DNA of 64,000 bases from Anoplopoma fimbria. Lineage: Eukaryota; Chordata; Actinopteri; Perciformes; Anoplopomatidae. Positions within the stretch are counted from its first letter, which is position 1. The number at the start of each line of letters is the position of its first letter. A model generated the notes under the pieces. That model did no database searches, was not told where the DNA came from, and saw only the letters and a program-made list of their open reading frames with translations. This document shows positions 38,597-50,425 of this stretch, piece by piece. The stretch is from assembly GCF_027596085.1 (NCBI RefSeq), contig NC_072472.1, positions 7,336,951 to 7,400,950 of the forward strand, written 5' to 3'. The translations under genes and the position numbers were made by a program.

Positions 38597-41500
38597 AAGG
38601 AGTTTTTCTCCAGAAGACACTGTTTAAGTAAGTAAACAAGTATCCTGACATGTCCAAAACTGATGCTAGATTGGTACCTAAAGCGTCATAGTTTGAAGCT
38701 TAGGGCCATTCACGAAGCCTCCGTATTTGAAAAGTTTTTAGTAAGAATGTGTGGGTAGAGTAAGTTTACTTAAACTTTTGTTTTTCTTGGGGCCTTCTTT
38801 GCTCTAGTTCAACTTCTCCCACTATTTGTGGGGTAGCTTCCACAACAGTGGCCATAATGCTACCATTCTGCTGCAATAGGAATCTCACACATATATGACC
38901 ACTTTGACAATATGTGTCCTGCTAATTCAAAACAACTGGAGGATTGTTTTTTATCATTTAATTAGTTACAATTTGGGGTACATAAGTAATTCCTTAGTGA
39001 CATCACAGATAAAAAAAACATTCATTCAGATTTTTTGAGTTTGGTGTCAAAAAACACTATACCAACACACTGTAGATGTTAGAATACTGTACAAATGTCA
39101 CTGATATAATATTCCATTGTCAGTTATATTATCAGCATATAGTTAGGTGTCACCATGCAGTCAGAAGGCTCCCCTCATATCACCCCAGGAATATATTTCA
39201 GCCTGTTTCGAATGCTGTTCTTTTGAAATAGGTTGGAACATTCTAATAACGCCAATGATATTTTTATCGACTTACTCCAGATAACAAAGTTCTTAGAACT
39301 CTTTTGTAGGCAGAGATGACTTCATGTGCATTCTGATTAGCACCTTCGAAGTGCAGGCTGCACACAGTCGTTTATTATTTCCTGACGATTTAATTAGGAC
39401 AAATAATTGAATCATTACTAAATTACCCTCTATTGAGAAATTACATATTATTAGTTTGCTAATCAAATAATACATATTTAATACTACCCCATACTGTATA
39501 TATCAGGATGGATGTTGAATTATCCAAAACTATGATTAACAACCCCAAAAACCTGATTTAATTTAACCATAATTAATCATCTTCCATTTTCAATTGACAC
39601 AAGCATTGCCTCAGACAGCCTAGAGGAGAAATCTGTACACTTTCCCTTATTTACTTCCTCTCTTTAGAAGCATTAGGGCCAAATCTTGGCCTGTGGTGTT
39701 GCTGCTTGCAGATTTCATAGGAACAGCCCATACCAACAACTTCACTGTCATCACTGCACTTAGTCAGGTCTTGAGCAATACACCTGCCATAACATAGTTG
39801 CAACCGAAATCGCAGCTACTCACGGTCAGAAAAAAACTATTAAATTCTCTCTGGTTCAGAAAAAATACCAGAGGCAGAATTAACTTTTAGGCAAGGTAGG
39901 CTAACTGGGCCTGAGGGCCCAATTTAATAGCCCCTAATCCCTACAGATCTATTATGATGTTTAGATATAAATAATATTGAATTATGTTACCATCCTAAAA
40001 CACTTAAAAAATATGCTTCTTGACACTACTTATTGCGTACCTCTACTTCAGAGGAAAACTTTTTATTACAAAATTTACCTGACAGAGAAATGCTAATGGT
40101 TATGCTGCAGATCCAGATTTCACTCACAAAATATTAAAATGAAAATAAGATGCATTATTATTCATCAAAATCATATTAGAATTCGACATTAAGTAAATGT
40201 ATGTACAATTCACTTGAGAAGAAAATTAAGTACTTCTTCTACCACTGCCAATACCAACATTCCTAGTTAGAGAAAGGGTGTAAATTCAAGCAAGACGCCA
40301 TTTACCCCCATCAATAAATCCGCCCCATGAAAAACACACAAGTTGTGGTTGCTGGCAGTCAGAAACAACGTTGAAATACACTATGCAAAACTAATTTCCA
40401 AATAGGCCTTTAAATTGCTTGTTTTGACATAACCACTATGGTTATAAAGCAAAGCATGGAATTAAATAGCTGAGTTTTTTTTGTTGGCGGTAACATTATT
40501 GGTGTTATGAGTTAGTATCAAGTCTTACATCGGGAAATACAGTCTCACCCAAGGGGGAAAAACCTCACAGGCACACAGGTGAAATACATACTGGTTCAAT
40601 TTTGCTTCCAGTGGGCTATCCGCTCATGTTGACTCCAGGGAATCAAAGTTTAGCTCTAAAGTGAACTGCAGTCGAAAAAGTCCACCGCAAGCAGCATGCT
40701 CCACTCAGTCTGCAGAGCCCTGAAACCCAGTCCTGAGAGACCAGAGCGCTGTTCGCTTGTTTATTCAAAGTTTATTAATACGGGACTGGTCGTGTGTCCC
40801 CAGCAACACACTCGCCCTGTGTGAAGTAAATTGGATGAATGCTTTTTCGAGATAGGCAAAGGATATACATACAGAGAGAGATTACTTGCTTTATAGTTAG
40901 ATGCACGGTAACTTATGCCCATGCTCTCTAAGGTGTCAGTAATGACTTGATAATTGTTCAATTAAATTCAAGTTTAACTCTCCAGGTGTTGATAGTGAGC
41001 AGCATAACTAAGGTTAATTTATCTTGAAGTGTCAAAGATAATTACTTTCAAAATCCAGTCATTATACCATGTCTGCATTAATTGAAAAGTATGGAGAGAT
41101 AGGTTAACAGATAGGTGTTGGTTTTGTTCTTTTTATGGAATTTGTTGAAAATGAAAAAATAATGTAAAAGAAAGAAAGCCTTTTAAATGAATAAATACAA
41201 ATCTATATTTCAAAAATTGCGCTTTTGTACTCTAGTAACGTCCTCCAACTTTCTTTTGTAGATCACTCTGAGCAGACGGAGTGTATACCCTCATTACTGA
41301 CGAGTGCAGGGAGTCCAACCTCTCTGCTCCCTGTAAAGTGTGATTACAATCGTAATATTTTATAGCATGCAGTTTCCTCATCTTCTGGATTTTATTGATT
41401 GTCTTCACTACCTTCCTCCATTCATAAGAAAAAGGGTGCTGGAGAATATACCACCATTGGAGCTTTTGATTGACACATTTTTGCTTTGCTTAATGAGAAA

Positions 41501-42001
41501 CTTGCAATCTGTAAAATATTGACCCTGACCAGTTTTAGTAGTGAAAATCCCAATGTGATTTGAAATGATTTATCTATTTATTTCACTCATTTAGAGCTTG
41601 AATAAGATTTACAAAAATAATAATCCTATCATTACCTGCATAAATCTCCTGAGTGAGCAGGAGTCAAAACAAGGTCTCTCTAATAAACGAGCTGCATGCT
41701 CAGCTCACGGTGTAGCTCTAAGTAGCGCATGTATTGACAAATGTAGATTGCAATGCATCGGACTGGGGACTATTGACATTGCAATAGCAAAGACACATCC
41801 TGCGGTAGGCAAATTTTCTTGGTGCAGTGAGAGATGACCTTGCTGAATACATATTCGGAGGAAAGGCTGATAGAGCTTCAGTAGCCTGGGAAATTGAACC
41901 TGTGTTATAAAAGAAAAGCATACAGGATGACAAGCAAACACTGTATCCGTGTGATTGATTTAGTCATTAATCTGAGCTGTACTCTGTGTGTGTTTGCTTG
42001 C

Positions 42002-42027
<26 letters not shown>
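42002..42027 (+). repeat. (GT)n microsatellite
   Basis: Short GT array. Confidence 0.93.
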
Positions 42028-42033
<6 letters not shown>

Positions 42034-42269
42034 ACGCTTCTCTCTGTGCACACATGGATAAGACTCCTTGTGTTTAACTGCTGCATCCCTCAGCCAACCT
42101 CCATCCTCTCACGTCTTCCATTCTATTGATTGGCATACACAGCGAGCACACAAGTCACCCACGCAGGAGGAGAGGAGTCTTGTCTGTAGTGGCAGGTCAA
42201 CTAAGGAAGCACTGTGACCTTTGACAGCAAGGAAAATATTTTGCTAGCTCTCCCTTTTTTTGTAAGGTA

Positions 42270-42745
42270 AGGTCCATTTTTGGAATTGGTTTACCAAAGT
42301 GAAGTAATAACGTTGCACATGAGCTAGATTCTCGACGTGTCACGCACCAAAATCCATCGTGTCAGGCTTTAAGTAAGACGTTTGTGTCTGGAAAGCAAGT
42401 GACCAATCAGCATCCTGTGAGGAGCTAATGGCACCTACGGGCGTGGCCTCGGTGTGTGCAAGACAACAATGTGTTGTGAATGTGTGTTATAAACAATAAT
42501 GGCGGTTTCTGAAGGGATTAGCGTAGATGCTGCAATAGCATCAGTTATGCCAGAACTGGAAAGTCATTCTTCAAAGATGTTTTGCTCTTCTCCCGACTGC
42601 TTTGGAAAGAGTTTGATTGACAGATGCTTCATCCAATCACCTGCCAAGTATTTTATGAAAGCTCCTGGCCTTTTCCAAATAGTTTCCATGATTGCTTTTT
42701 AGACGGTTGTGTAACAATCCATCTAGCAGGTTGGGTTAGTGTAAA
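42270..42745 (+). pseudogene. Decayed RecQ-helicase-like repeat fragment
   Basis: The sequence around 42575-42625, 'cttctcccgactg' then 'ctttggaaagagtttgat', corresponds to the LPTGFGKSLIY Walker A segment of the multicopy RecQ-like helicase genes of fish. One base is missing between 'ctcccgactg' and 'ctttgg', which breaks the frame, so it cannot be functional. The upstream part 'atggcggtttctgaagggat' and 'gttatgccagaactgg' looks like the start of the same protein family. The flanks ('gaccaatcagcatcctgtga', 'ggttgggttag') also look repetitive, which suggests that this is an internally deleted mobile or gene-amplicon copy. Outer limits are approximate. Confidence 0.5.
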
Positions 42746-43313
42746 GGACAGAATTATATATTTTTTAATGCTCAAGTGATCCTACTACTATTCCTGGCAA
42801 CACTATGATAATAATAATTATCATGATTACAATAATAATTATCCATAACCATCAACTAGAATTGACACGAGAGGTTACAGCTAAATACAACCAAACGCTT
42901 GATAAGAACGTTCTAAGATGAAAACATTTATGAGGCATTCCCGCATTGGCTACACTTTTCATAACCGGAGTTTGCCGCCTGCCGAGTGCCATCTGGTTCT
43001 ATATATAGTTGAGAGAAGGCAGACATCATTGATTTTGAGGTGAACTGTCCCTTCTGCAGTTTTGGAACTTGTTTCTAGAGAATGATCAGCTGATCAGTCT
43101 CATTTCTCTGCATTGACTACAATTATCATACACAAAATGAACATCTGAAGGTACCTATAGGAGCCGTTTGTGGAGCCTGTAGTATTCACAGTGTATGAAA
43201 TATGACATTAAATCACACTTATGAAAATGGTTTTGGTTTTGTCTCAATTGATCTCTGTCTTGTTGTTTATTACTTTCTATTTCAGTTTACTATTGTACAC
43301 TTCGAAAACACAC

Positions 43314-43790
43314 AAAGAGGGTATTTTACGGTGGAGGTGGTGGGACACAGGAGGATGATGGCCAAGCTGTCATCCCTGATGAACAACACCTCTCACCCCA
43401 TGCAGGACACCCTGGCAGCTCTGTGCAGCTCCTTCAGCCACCGGCTGCTTCACCCCCGGTGTGTGAAGGAGAGGTACCGCAGGTCCTTCCTTCCAGCTGC
43501 TGTCAGGCTGCACAATCAACTCTGCTCCCAGCAGACCACATGACACATGACACGTGCAATACAATACACTGTGCAATTATAGCTTTAATTGTTTTTTCTG
43601 TCTGTAAATATAATATTTCAGTTATTGTTGATTTTCTACAGTTTTTTATTGCTTATTTATAATACTTCATTTTTATCTTGTCTTTCTTTTACTATGTCTC
43701 TTGTGTGCACTTTACCCTATGCTGCTGTAAGCCTGCAAATTTCCCCGCTGCGGGACTAATAAAGGATTATCTTATCTTATCTTATCTTTT
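43314..43790 (+). mobile_element. 5'-truncated non-LTR retrotransposon (LINE) 3' end
   Basis: This is the terminal piece of a LINE. About 70 codons of the ORF2 C-terminus are open and end at a TGA at 43541-43543. They include HRRMMAKLSSLMNNTSHPMQ and HPRCVKERYRRSFLPAAVRL, the basic tail typical of fish Rex1/CR1-like reverse transcriptase proteins. A 3' UTR of about 245 bp follows, with 'aaatttccccgctgcgggac' and 'taataaaggattatc', and it ends in a (CTTAT)n tail. The reverse-transcriptase and endonuclease domains are absent, so the copy is dead on arrival. A minus-strand copy at 23907-24229 shares the same 3' UTR. The family name is an inference; membership in the LINE class is well supported. 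Confidence 0.85.
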
Positions 43791-46396
43791 ATTCCGAAGT
43801 GAAAATAAATGGAAATGAATCAAAATCTAATAATCCTTGGTTGATTTCTATTTAAACCAAAATAAGTCGTCTGGCACTTTTATTAAGTTCTTTTAATCCC
43901 CCATAATTTAATTTAAGTGTTGAATTTTGCAAACAACTGTAAACATCAACATCTGCGTGACTGGACTAAAAGGGGCATCAATTATAAATCCATGTTTTGA
44001 AATTTTAATGCCGATTGCAGACATATTGTATTTAAAACCTTTAGAAATGGTCATGCTGCCAATAGTGTGACATTCATAACCCTCTGAAGTACTGCAATCA
44101 TTGGAAAATAGTTCAAAAGGGTAAGAGAGACATATTTGGCAGATTACAGACTCCTTTGGCACATCTACAGCTTCAATCCAACGCAATGGAATGCAATAGA
44201 AAGATCCGTCTAAGATGAACCTGAACACTGAGACGACAGCTTATTAGAGTGTCCCAATTTGAACGAGTTAAATATTTTTTTAGTCTTGACAGTTAGATAA
44301 CGTTGAGAAGATGAAACAATATTTCCCAAGTACTTCACTGCAGAGGATGAAAAGTGTGCACTGATTTGGTTTTCCCATTCAAGTAAAACGAGATGATAAT
44401 TGTCATTGGCAGTGAATGGTGGCGTGAGTTTATTTTTCTGCTTTGTTGGCAACCAGCTGCAGAGACCACCTCGGCAGCAGCATAGGCTTGTGACCGAAGG
44501 CAGTCCCGTGAAGGACTGGGCTCCGTCCAATCGGCCTCAAGGGAGGATGTCTTACTTTTCAATTCTAATTCATGTACATATAAATAACTGTCCCTGGCCC
44601 CGCTAATTGGATTAAAAGGCTTGGTAGAGAGGAGAGACAGGGGAGAGGGGGAGTGAAGGCAGCATGACTTGATTTACAGTATACAATTATCTTCTTGTAA
44701 GGGCAGCACCGGAAGCAAATTATGACCAGGGAAATAATGTTTGTTTTTGTAATTAAATGTTCGTTTCTATCATTCAGAACGTAATCTACCGTAAATTCTC
44801 AAAACGCAGTAATGGCTTTTATTTACCTCAACAGCAGAAAGAAGCAGGACTCTCTGTGAAACAGGCTTGTATTAGAGACAGGGCTTCATTATTCATTTTC
44901 AGTGAAATCTTTTATCATATTTCAGTAAAATGTCTTCCTGTTGTTGCTGTCCTATTAATGTGTTGTCACTCACAACCCTGTCTCGTACAAAGTTAGGTAT
45001 ACAACTAGACTGTATTCTCAATTACTTGTTAAGGGAAATGATGAACTCCCAGATAACGGTCACAGTTTTAAACACACATTAAATAAAAAAAAAACGCAAC
45101 AAAATGACTGTTATGTTAATGTTTGGTGAAATATCATGTTGAGGCTTAAATTAAGTATGTTTTTTACGTGATTTAACCAATGTAGATTATAATAAGTTAA
45201 TGTTAAATTTTGGGTGTATGCCGGACATGAATAGTGGCGTCCTTTGTGCAAGTCCTGTGTTTGTTTGACCCCACCATCCAACCTTCACCCTTTGCGAACA
45301 TCTGTGGACTGATTTGAATTGTATTTGTGAAACATCTTAAACTAACTTAATCTAAAAAAAACATGTTTAACTAAAAAAAGTATTCGGACCCCTGGGGTCC
45401 TTATACGTGTTACCTGTGAGGGTAATACTCACTGGTCAATTTCATTGGTTACCACAATTTTTTTTTCTGATCCTTGTAATACCAATACATACCAATACCA
45501 ATACCTAACATTTGCAGGAGGTTTTGAGTTTAACTGACAGTAGCTTCACATCAAAAAGAACAGTCAGTTAAAGGCACTGGAATTAATAAGAGAATAAAAA
45601 CGACATTTGTCTTAGAATGTGTGTTCCAAAAAGATATCGCTCAGGACAGGACACTGTAAAAATGTATAAATGCATTGACACTGTGAGCAAAACAATGAAC
45701 AAATTGCTGCAAGTCCAAACATACAGAGAAGAATGTCAAGAAAAACTTAATCATTGGTTGCTAACAGACAAAACTTAGCTAAAGCTACCAAAAATTACTT
45801 AAACAACAGTTCAGCTTGTTGTGTTAAATATTATTGAGGTTTATGACAATCGGTAGCATTCATCTCAGGAATGAAACCTGTGAGATATTTAGTAAATTAG
45901 AGCTAATTAAAATATCACAGAAATAAAAAGTAATACTAAAGCAGATACATGCCACAATCAACAGCAACAAGTCTGCTACATAAAAGCACACTGTCTGTAC
46001 AAAGACATTCCTTGTGTTACTTATAACGTTTTCTCATTTTGACACAATGCCGTTTTGTTTTGGAATCAAACTCAACAGATCATTGAGTTCTGTCTCAGCA
46101 CTGTCTGGTTGACTGCAGTGCACACTAGGATGCTACAACCAGCGCTATTTACAACATGGATATAAGCAACTGTAGATGTATCAGTCACCAGCAATGGCAG
46201 CAGCATTATATTTGGAAGAAATCATTTGTGGAGAATGCAAGAGTGGCTGATAGAAATCTAAATGTGTGAGACATTGAGAGAAACTGAAATGGGCACAGGC
46301 ACTAGATGCGGAGAGGAAACATGTTTCGCAAAGAGACAGAAGCATGAAGGCTGCAACATGGTGAGGAGAAGGAAAGGAGAAGTGACTTAGGCTTAC

Positions 46397-46414
46397 CTGG
46401 TTCTTGTGCAGCTC
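46397..46414 (-). CDS. cadm1: Candidate 18-nt microexon in cadm1 intron 1
   Basis: The minus strand reads ccctccatcacag, then 18 nt (GAGCTGCACAAGAACCAG), then gtaagcc. The upstream 60 nt are almost pure pyrimidine and contain no AG before the acceptor. They follow a branch-point-like tgctaac (branch A near 46477). The donor CAG|gtaagc is close to consensus. Eighteen bases keep the frame. In the phase-1 register of the neighbouring introns the exon reads xGA-A-A-Q-E-P-G.., and its last G completes the valine that opens exon 2 (AAQEP-VVSQNL). It would thus insert about six residues between the signal peptide and the first Ig domain. The splice signals are visible in the sequence; membership in cadm1 is inferred from strand and phase. 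It could instead be a decoy site or belong to an unrelated non-coding transcript. Confidence 0.45.
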
Positions 46415-47906
46415 CTGTGATGGAGGGAGAGGATAGATAGGGAAGGGTAGAAGGGAGGGGGAAACAGAAAGGGAGGTTAGCAATCAAAGCCCCATCTTAA
46501 TTGATTTGCCCCACATTTGCCAGCGCATAGGGGTGCATGCTTGACAAGTACAGGGAAAAGTCAGGTAAGAATGCAAAGACAGGTCATTCATGCTGTTTCC
46601 CTTTGCAAAAAGAAAATCATTATAGGTCCACAAGTGATTTGAGAAACAGACAGTTGTAGGTGTAAGGTTTTTACTCCAAAGGCAAATTCATTCACAAATG
46701 TTTTTATAGGGTAATACCAAAATGTTTTGGATGATCAAAACAATTTGGTATTACCTAAAAAAACGGCATACAAGTCGTGCAAAGAAGACATCTTGCACTA
46801 GCATCTATATTTGGCTCCATGCCACACGCCTCCCGAATTAGCATCCTTGGAAATATTTAATCCGACAGTGATACACCAAAACTCTCAACTGTAGCACACT
46901 AATAACGACATCATTGCCATTGCCTTTCAAGCATCGGCGGTATGAAACAGGAAGAGTCAGCTCTAGTTAATAAATGTGTGGGAAGTGACACCATAGGCCA
47001 CAGCGATAAGGTTGCCACGCAACCAGCAGGAAGTCAATGCTCCAAGCCAAGAGGCAGTCGAGCACATGACCCCCCCCCCATACAGGCATAACTTTTCTCT
47101 TTTATAATTGGGTTTAAAAAAGAAAAAAAAATGAATAAACACACTATATATAAGATGTTAATCAGTGAGCTTTAGCAGTGTTCTACTGTAGGTGGATTTC
47201 AATTTTTTTGGTTTCCAGTCTTTATTCTAAACTGGCTGCTGACTGTAGAATTTCGATTAAGAGACAGACTTGGCAGTGGTATCAATCTTCTCATCTAACA
47301 TCATAAAAATGACAGCAAAGCACACACTTATATAAATAGGTGGCTAAAACATTCTGGGGCATGTGTATGGAATCCAACTAAGCATGGAGAATGTAGGATT
47401 GGCCATCAGTATACAATCTGGCATCCGTTTAGGCCCCCATGGTTGAAGGATATTTTTCAGCCAAGTAAGCATGGATTCCAGCTACGAGGCGGCTTTTGAT
47501 TAGAAAACCTATTTCCTCTTCAACTTTTGCCAAATTTCAATCATGGTGATGTTCTAATTACCATTATCCAGAGCAAGAGAGGCAGAGATTGAGTGGGTGT
47601 GTGTAAGTGTGTGTGTGTATGTGGAGGGGGGGAGTGAAAGGGAGGCAGTATTTGCATGTAAGCTGGGAAAATCTGAGAAAAATGCACCGTGAAGATCAAG
47701 CGAAATATGCTTCTCCATGCATCTCTGCAGGCATAAAGCTTGGGTTCGTTAACATTGGGGAAACCAACAACAGTGAGCTAGTTTTAAAAAAGCATTCAAC
47801 TAGAAAACCCAGCCCAGTTTTGCCAATGAAAGTAGCAAAGAGCACTAGTTTCAAAAGTCGCTAGCCAGCAAGACTGATTGCCCATCCCTTCAGGGCTTTT
47901 TTCATA

Positions 47907-47922
47907 TATATATATATATAGA
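47907..47922 (+). repeat. (TA)n short array
   Basis: Short TA array in AT-rich intron. Confidence 0.85.
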
Positions 47923-49971
47923 TTATTAAAAAAACATAGAGACCAAAATATTAAGGTTGATGGAGTTGACAGTCCTCGATCTCACCTGAAAAGCTTTTAC
48001 CAAAGCTACGAACTGGAGTGCTCATCTGAAGACTAAAGAGTAAGTCATAAATTCTCCCAGGATAACATCAGTTGTCTCCTGCTTAAGCATTCAGCCGTAG
48101 CACACGGGAAGCAGTGTTACAAAGTGCTTCAGAGAGCCACACAGTCAACCCGGACCACCCGCGAGTTCAGGTTCATGCAGTGTGATGTGGAGAGTGGGGG
48201 GTGGGAGGGGTGTGGTTTGCTTTGGGGAGATTACACAGCAATAGTCGAGCTATGGAGCAGCTCTCCCCATGTTAAGTAAATGGAGAGCGGGCGAAGAATA
48301 ACTGCACGGTCGCTTTGCCCCCTTATGGGTCTTGTGGGATCCTTTGCTATTCCATCCCGACCCGCAACCTCCAGAGGTGAGGTAAAATGACAAGGACTGC
48401 AGAGATGCATTAAACATGAGTCATTTGGACTAGGAGCTAGACGTTGGACCACTCCAGAGATGATAGGGACATTAACCAGGGTTTCACCAGGGCCTGAGCT
48501 GCATTTAATGAAGGCCTCCACTACCTCACGATGTCTCTCTCTACATTCTACTCACAGCCAGGGAGCTAAGCAGTGAGAGATGAACTGGCACCAGATGACC
48601 GTTATTATAGTCCCTTTTTTCTTTTAAGATCAACTTGTGAAATTATTAAATAAGACACAATGTTTTTTACACATCATGAGCATAAACAGAATTACATTTT
48701 ACAACACCCGATTGCTAAACTAAAAATGAAAAAGAAAATAATAATTAGTGTCTTTATTTTGTATCTTTGACCATCATTCCTATTCTAGTGTACTCAACAA
48801 AGCAACAAATGACATTGTAAACATTGCAACATTGGTAAATGTCCCTGTATGTTCTTTTTTTCTTTTCTTTTTTTTTCTTTTAGTTTTTTCTGTCAGTTAG
48901 TGTCGAGTGTTATGTTAAAACATGTATGGAAAAACAGATTAACCAAAATCACGTATTGTTGTTTGCGAACTACACCACAGTCACATGCTTTCACGACACC
49001 TAAAATAATGTGCCTATATGGTACTCGGCTTGTGGTGCTCAAAGCAAAAAAAACATTAAAAAAATTCAACAGCAATGTCTCTTTCTGAAATGATGATCCG
49101 GTTACTCGATAGTCTACAGACATCAAACTGCTCAAAATGAGATCTGTTGATAACTTGGCAATTTACACCAAAAAAAACTATATTGATGCATATGTTATGT
49201 ATTTTTGATTCTTAGGTGACCTGCCCCTTTAAGCTTTTTCAACCACAGACCTTATTTTAGGCATCTTACCAAAAACCCCATTGACCTAGAGACGAGGGAC
49301 CCCTAAATGCAGAAAATGCTGACTCATCTCTGGGTTTAAGAACTCATTCATGCTGTATATGGTGGAGACACAATTGCATAGTGAAAGCAAGGCTTATCTA
49401 AATGCACATAACTGCATTGAACATAAAACTCCTCCCTCTGTGCGTTGATCTGCATCATCACCAGGAATTGTCCCCTGAAAAGTGCAGGACCTCTGCTCAA
49501 GCCTTGAGTAGTGGCCCAATGTTTCATTTTATTCGGCCCTTCCATTGAAACGCTTTTTTGCATTTATATAATAATAAAACCAAAGACACAAGTTTATGAG
49601 CCAACCTAACATAGTCACAACAAAAGCTCCCAGGTGTTATGAGAGCGGTCTAAAAGAAACCTGACATAACAGCCCTGCTTTCATTTGTATTCATCTGAGG
49701 AGGTAGGCCCGGACTCTCTCTCCTCCGCTACATAGAAACACAATAACAACAATGGCTTCCATCGACGCAGCACAACACAACGCGCTTCCAAGCGCGTCAT
49801 CTTCAAACGTAGCTCTTGGTTAATGGCCTGGAACACACATTCTATGTCTATCAAAGAAGGACGTTGCTGGGATGGATGCACATGCTGACAACTTCCCTCG
49901 CTCGCTCCGCGGTCACACAAACACGCGCTAACACTCTGTCTTCTTTACACTCCCACAAGCCTCATACACAC

Positions 49972-50000
49972 ACACACACAACACACACAAACACACACAA
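49972..50000 (+). repeat. (AC)n microsatellite, imperfect
   Basis: CA array broken by 'acaaac'. Confidence 0.9.
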
Positions 50001-50408
50001 CCAGAGAAAGAAGCCTGCCTCTACTCAGTTTAAGTATAGCAAGCAATAATGTGTTGATTAAATCTGTGATCAGCTGCCTAAGGGGCATGAAATTGGACAT
50101 GATGAGTGTGGCACATTAAAAACTAATTATCAATAGCACCAATCCTATTGTCTTTCTTTTAAACCAGTCAGAGCAGTAAATCAAGTGTGGAGAATGGAAC
50201 ACTATGTGCTCTATCACAATGAGCTCTGGGGTTACAACCATACCTGGATTGTGGCTGTGTCTAAGCTTTTTGATAAAATATGAATCTATTATTTCCCCCC
50301 TGTAGCACTTCCTTATTGTATTGCACACTCGAGGAGTTTACAAAATATGCTGCCAGGCGGGAATCAAGCTGCTTTACCTTGAATGCTTCACAATTTCAAA
50401 GGTAAACT

Positions 50409-50425
50409 AAAAAAAAAAAAAAAAA
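50409..50425 (+). repeat. Poly-A tract
   Basis: Seventeen A in a row. Confidence 0.9.

Larger units (their letters stand above)
18898..46396 (-). other. cadm1: cadm1 intron 1, portion between exon 2 and the candidate microexon
   Basis: A 27.5-kb non-coding stretch. It holds two LINE 3' ends, a RecQ-helicase-like fragment, a pair of 440-bp direct repeats, several MITE-like repeats and many microsatellites, each listed separately. The longest open frames here are short and lack homology that I recognise. If the microexon is not real, this is simply part of a first intron of more than 45 kb, as expected for CADM1, whose first intron is very large in vertebrates. Confidence 0.75.

Noticed and set aside
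46181..46487. Minus-strand open frames overlapping the candidate microexon
   Set aside because: They translate the pyrimidine tract (Ser/Leu/Pro-rich) of the acceptor region and cross both splice sites, so they are not considered protein.
48231..48521. 96-codon minus-strand open frame in a moderately GC-rich stretch, considered as cadm1 exon 1
   Set aside because: It has no hydrophobic signal-peptide core and no phase-1 donor after it.
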